Positions 13,425 to 16,228 of a stretch of DNA of 16,228 nucleotides are shown one piece after another (position 1 is the stretch's first letter; each line of letters begins with the position of its first letter). The translations under genes were made by a program, and so were the position numbers. The stretch spans positions 1 through 16,228 of the forward strand of contig JASHSD010000433.1 in NCBI GenBank assembly GCA_030036985.1, given 5' to 3'. Source of the stretch: Bryobacteraceae bacterium (GTDB lineage Bacteria > Acidobacteriota > Terriglobia > Bryobacterales > Bryobacteraceae). Below the pieces are notes generated by a model. The model saw only the letters and a program-made list of their open reading frames with translations, was not told where the DNA came from and made no database searches.

Positions 13425-14360
13425 ATGAAAGCAGACGCAGCGATGGAAATTTCCCCTGAATTCCTGGAATTATCGGACAGCTCGCGGGCGTTTCCCAAGC
13501 TCATCCGGTTCGCGCGCCAATCGCCTCGGGAACAATACCGGATCGTCCGAAAGAGGCTTCGCTACCACTTGTTGAACGTCGGTGTTCCGCATTGGCGGGT
13601 TCCACACGCGGGAACCGACAGAACCGCTTATGTGATCGGACTGTTCGGCGCCGGACGTTGGTACATCAATCAACTGTTGTGGCAGAACATCGGCGATCGA
13701 GCGATTTATTTCCGGGATATGCTGCGCTGCCATCCCGGTCCCACCTCGATGATCTACAGCGGTCATGCCACGCTGAGGTATGTCTCCAGCCTGCAGGATC
13801 CGCCGGCTACAACGAGCCTCCTGCTCGATGCGGTCAGAGCGGGAGTCGCCGATTCGATTTTCATCCGCCGTCACCCGCTCGATTCTTTGCTGACAAACTG
13901 GGTCTGGTGGCGAACATACATTCGCTCTCACCGGATGGTTGCCGGCATTTCGCAAATCTATAAGAATCGCGACAATTTCTGCGCCGATTTGGATCGCAAT
14001 TTCCCCGAATTCAGAAGCTTTGCCGAGGGCGACCCCGGTTTCTTCGCAGCCGCGCCGGGACTGCGATTTCTGTCCTTCTCCGAATTTGTCGAGGAGACCG
14101 AGCTTCATCTGCCGATGGCCACCCTCGCGCTCCGCTTCGAAGACTTCATGGCCGATCCCGCCCGTGAGTTTTCCAGGATCGCCGCCGTCATGTCGGTCGA
14201 TCTCGATTCAAAGTATCTGCGCTTCACGGCTCCGCTGACCGGACCTTACGGCTATCTGGCGGTCAGGGAAAAAGTGCCTCGCTTCAGAGCCTTTGTCGAG
14301 AGCATCGACGCGGACACGAAGAGACGCATTGACCGGATCGGTTACGAGATGGCGGCTTGA
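13425..14360 (+). CDS. Sulfotransferase-like protein
   Basis: A 311-residue soluble protein with the two PAPS-binding signatures of the sulfotransferase fold in the right order. The first is a modified 5'-phosphosulfate loop YVIGLFGAGRWYINQLL (about 69-85). The second is the 3'-phosphate segment ADSIFIRRHPLDSLLTNWVW (about 142-161), where Arg149, His150 and Pro151 stand at the 'RhP.D' site. A later LRFEDFMADPAREFSRI segment is the usual 'l.yEdl..dp' helix of the family. The first loop has AGRW where the family usually has SGT(T/S), so PAPS binding or activity is uncertain. ATG 13425 is chosen because GGGCGGG lies just upstream; ATG 13299 is an alternative. The acceptor is unknown; there is no operon partner. 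Confidence 0.7.
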   Translation: MKADAAMEISPEFLELSDSSRAFPKLIRFARQSPREQYRIVRKRLRYHLLNVGVPHWRVPHAGTDRTAYVIGLFGAGRWYINQLLWQNIGDRAIYFRDMLRCHPGPTSMIYSGHATLRYVSSLQDPPATTSLLLDAVRAGVADSIFIRRHPLDSLLTNWVWWRTYIRSHRMVAGISQIYKNRDNFCADLDRNFPEFRSFAEGDPGFFAAAPGLRFLSFSEFVEETELHLPMATLALRFEDFMADPAREFSRIAAVMSVDLDSKYLRFTAPLTGPYGYLAVREKVPRFRAFVESIDADTKRRIDRIGYEMAA

Positions 14361-14712
14361 CGCCTATCGTCTCTGCCGTGTTACTGGCAATCGGAAGCAC
14401 CCGGACAACGAGTAAATCGTCGGCATCCCCTGGTTGCGCCAGCCAATCAGGCCGCTGCCTCCTCTTTACAGGAGAGCACCTGATTTCGTCAGAAAATGGC
14501 GCCGCTACGGTAAAAGACACCTTGCGGATCGAGACCGTCACCGGGTAATGAGCCAATGGGCGAATGGAGTCAAAGACGGAAATGTTGTCAGCTTCTGGCG
14601 ACCGATAACCGCGCAAGCTTCAAAGTAACGCGCTGCCCGGAATCCGGGCCACCTGACATTTTCGGCATGTCCGGCGTTCGGGAGAGGGGAAGACCGTACT
14701 ACCGCCGAATGC
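14361..14712. other. Stretch with no supported gene
   Basis: No gene is supported here. Bases 14555-14570 (AATGGGCGAATGGAGT) match 16000-16015 of the TIGR03435 gene at 15 of 16 positions, in a frame reading QWANGV against EWAYGV, hinting at a relic of a related gene. The rest shows no further similarity. The 63-codon frame from TTG 14357 has no recognisable features. Confidence 0.35.
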
Positions 14713-15033
14713 CTACGCAACGCGAAGTCTGGCTGCAGATCCCGATTTCGATTGCCCCTTCACGCTGATCTCGACATTCTGCCCGAGCAAAAGCAAAAAC
14801 CGAAGGAGGCGCTCGATCGAAAAGCCGGACAGCTTACCCTGCTTGAGCGCCGAAATCTTCGGCTGGTCGATTCCGAGAATCGTCGCCGCCTGGGTTTGGG
14901 TGAGTTGCCGACGCTGGATTACCGCGATGATCTTCGCGGCAAGCTCGGCCTTGGCCAACAGTTCGTCCGCGTTCGGAAGGTTCAGATCCGCGAAGACGTT
15001 GCCGGAACTCGGCGTGAAATCCCGATTACGCAT
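14713..15033 (-). CDS. HigA-type antitoxin (XRE helix-turn-helix)
   Basis: A 106-residue protein with a helix-turn-helix at about 43-65 (QLTQTQAATILGIDQPKISA, LKQGKLSGFS) and a following helix IERLLRFLLLLGQNVEISVK. This pattern is typical of the short XRE antitoxins paired with HigB/Gp49-type toxins. It should bind and neutralise the toxin and repress the shared promoter. ATG 15033 is preceded by GGGGA six bases upstream, inside the end of the toxin gene; only two bases separate the genes, so translation is coupled. Order is toxin first, as in higBA loci. Confidence 0.88.
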   Translation of the reverse strand: MRNRDFTPSSGNVFADLNLPNADELLAKAELAAKIIAVIQRRQLTQTQAATILGIDQPKISALKQGKLSGFSIERLLRFLLLLGQNVEISVKGQSKSGSAARLRVA

Positions 15034-15035
15034 TT

Positions 15036-15404
15036 TCAGTCCCCTTTGTCGTTCCCCGCCAACCTGCGGGCAATCTGAAGCCGCTGCCGGATCAGATCTA
15101 CATCTTGTTTCGGCGTCGCGATCCCCGCGGTCGCCTTTTTCTGAAAAGCATGGAGCACGTAGATCGTCTTCCCAAGTTGAGTCTCGTATACCGCGCGATA
15201 CGTCCCACTCGGATCGTCAGCGCGCACCTGCCATATCGTTTCTGAGAAACCGTGCAGCTTCTTCGCGCTTTCATACCTTTGCCCGATCTGCGCCTGGTAA
15301 AGCGCGAAACCCAGCCTCTGTCTAACCGGCGGCGAGAAGCGCGCAAGCCGATCGAGCGAGTCGCCCAGCCAGACGAGGTCGCGCCGCTTCGGTTTCCCGG
15401 TCAC
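15036..15404 (-). CDS. HigB/Gp49-type toxin (RelE-like mRNA interferase family)
   Basis: A 122-residue basic protein with the features of phage-derived Gp49-like/HigB toxins: LVWLGDSLDRLARFSPPVRQ, AKKLHGFSETIWQVRADDPS (Arg61), YRAVYETQLGKTIYVLHAFQ (Arg70) and KK-T-GIATPKQDVDLIRQRL. The 'YVLHAFQKK..-TP' block is the family signature. Members cleave mRNA, usually at the ribosome. The start is GTG at 15404 with no ribosome binding site; the -10-like TAAAAT on the minus strand (15411-15416) is only six bases away, so the mRNA may be leaderless. The pair lies next to a tRNA fragment, as often seen at the edge of integrated elements. Confidence 0.88.
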   Translation of the reverse strand: MTGKPKRRDLVWLGDSLDRLARFSPPVRQRLGFALYQAQIGQRYESAKKLHGFSETIWQVRADDPSGTYRAVYETQLGKTIYVLHAFQKKATAGIATPKQDVDLIRQRLQIARRLAGNDKGD

Positions 15405-15410
15405 TGCACC

Positions 15411-15432
15411 ATTTTATGCCAAAAGTGGCATA
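15411..15432 (-). promoter_or_regulatory. Probable promoter and operator of the toxin-antitoxin pair
   Basis: A perfect 7-bp inverted repeat TATGCCA-AAAG-TGGCATA occupies 15415-15432. On the minus strand TAAAAT (15416-15411) overlaps its edge as a possible -10 box. A palindrome across the -10 just before the toxin start is where a HigA antitoxin would bind to repress its own operon (inference from family behaviour). Confidence 0.6.
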
Positions 15433-15461
15433 CAATGGCAGCGGCGAACCGACTTTGTATT

Positions 15462-15507
15462 CCTGTCACGTCGGAGGTCGCGGGTTCGAGCCCCGTCGTC
15501 CCCGCCA
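15462..15507 (+). tRNA. 3' half of tRNA-Asp(GTC); 5' half missing
   Basis: CTGTCAC (15463-15469) is the anticodon loop with GTC at 15465-15467, followed by stem GTCGG, variable loop AGGTC, T-arm GCGGG-TTCGAGC-CCCGT, the acceptor 3' strand CGTCCCC, G and encoded CCA (15505-15507). This is a textbook tRNA-Asp 3' half. The expected 5' acceptor strand (GGGGACG) and D-arm are absent upstream. CCGAC, which could pair with GTCGG, occurs at 15449-15453 but is separated from the loop by nine extra bases. It is not a functional tRNA as written; the likely origin is an attachment-site remnant of an integrated element. Confidence 0.8.
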
Positions 15508-15729
15508 TTCTCTTCTAAATTCGTCGCGTGCGGATCTCCTCGGGGATCGCCTGAAAACCGGCCAACGAGGGTCAGGGCGAACCCGGCCAACGGGCATTCA
15601 CCGGAACCGCCCTTATTTATATCTCGCGGAGTAGTGATGCGCAACAGGGCGAAGCCAGCTGATCCCGTGCCTCGTGCTTGAAGTACGATGGCTGTTACGA
15701 GCGAAGTCAAGCCTCGCGTGGAGACTGGC
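15508..15729. other. Short stretch with no supported gene
   Basis: CCGGCCAACG occurs at 15558-15567 and again at 15583-15592. Otherwise I see nothing; reverse frames here are translations of the tRNA fragment and its flank. Confidence 0.4.
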
Positions 15730-16228
15730 ATGACGAAGCGTATCTCAGGTGCAGGCACAACTCTGTCACTGGCGCTTGCTGGGCTGTTTGGGCCGCCGAT
15801 CAGGTCGGCGCTCAGAACGGCGATGCTTCACGGGGGCCTGCCGAGCGCCCGAGCTTTGAAGTCGCTGCCGTCAAAGCGGTAGCCGAGAATTCCGTGACAC
15901 AGTGCGGTGAGTTGCCCTGCATGAACCTTCCTCCGCGTATGGTCGACCCCCGAAGATTTAGAGCCATGACTGTCTTGAATGGCCCGATAGGCCTGATCGA
16001 ATGGGCGTATGGAGTACGAAACTTCCAGGTTGTCGGGGCCCCCGAGTGGCTGAGTCAGCAAAAATTTGAACTCCAGGCAACCACAGAACGCCCATCGAAT
16101 GAAGAACAAATGAGACAGATGGTTCAAAGCTTGCTACAAGATCGCTTTCATCTGCGGGTTCACCGGGAGACTCGCGATGTTCCGGTTTATGCTCTGGTGG
16201 TCGGCAAGAAGGGAGCGAACCTCACGCC
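15730..16228 (+). CDS. TIGR03435-family exported protein, frameshifted and cut by the window edge
   Basis: ATG 15730, with GGAG seven bases upstream, starts a signal peptide (MTKRISGAGTTLSLALAGLF). The mature part continues in another frame: QVGAQNGDASRGPAERPSFE, VAAVKAV, then IGLIEWAYGVRNFQVVGAPE, QMRQMVQSLLQDRFHLRVHR and TRDVPVYALVVGKKGANLT to the last base. The FEVA-.-K opening, the 'AYGV..FQV.G.P.WL' block and the 'LL.DRF.L.VHRETR..PVYALVV' block define TIGR03435, an uncharacterised exported family expanded in soil Acidobacteria. The frame change lies at about 15787-15800 and fits one missing base. The first 140-odd residues are present; the family is usually about twice that. Function is unknown. 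Confidence 0.85.

Noticed and set aside
15414..15758. Minus-strand frame containing NGGDDGARTRDLRRDR
   Set aside because: This peptide is the known artefact of translating a tRNA gene in reverse.

Overview
The window looks like chromosomal DNA of an acidobacterium of the Solibacter/Bryobacter type. The strongest pointer is the TIGR03435-family gene running off the right edge, a family known mainly as large paralogous sets in soil Acidobacteria. The GC-rich coding sequence, the sorbosone-dehydrogenase-like/DUF6152 gene pair and the many short dispersed palindromes fit this. The assignment is inference from gene content.

Layout. 1-187: one end of an IS630-type element (transposase N-terminus, minus strand), inserted at a TA in the 3' end of a lipoprotein gene (173-991, minus). 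1070-1662: a frameshifted gene remnant, followed by about 300 bp with nothing convincing. 1964-5638: a signalling cluster with a small sensor-less histidine kinase (minus), a divergent large CHASE3-PAS-PAS-PAS histidine kinase (plus) and an overlapping single-domain response regulator (plus). 5907-6437: a Tyr/Pro/Gln-rich ORF with a 36-bp tandem repeat. 6727-8384: an exported PQQ/sorbosone-dehydrogenase-like beta-propeller protein tightly coupled to an exported DUF6152 protein. 8521-10048: a FAD-dependent aromatic hydroxylase broken by a frameshift. 10211-10306: an EF-hand remnant. 10623-11423: a membrane-anchored LecA-like lectin-domain protein. 11910-12956: epoxyqueuosine reductase QueG. 13425-14360: a sulfotransferase-like protein. 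14713-15404: a HigB/HigA-type toxin-antitoxin pair. 15462-15507: the 3' half of a tRNA-Asp with no 5' half. 15730 to the end: a frameshifted, partial TIGR03435 gene.

The only clear functional units are the kinase/regulator cluster, the dehydrogenase/DUF6152 pair and the toxin-antitoxin pair. Otherwise the window is a patchwork of single genes, gene relics and repeats. The intergenic spaces hold several families of small palindromes. The most striking is a two-hairpin element present twice (11733-11781 and 13167-13214): flanking and linker bases are the same, both stems differ in sequence, and each stem is still perfectly self-complementary. The orphan tRNA 3' half beside a toxin-antitoxin module looks like the end of an integrated element. 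I did not find a new multi-gene defence or biosynthetic system here; the repeats, the att-like tRNA scar and the lectin-domain membrane protein are the parts most worth following up.
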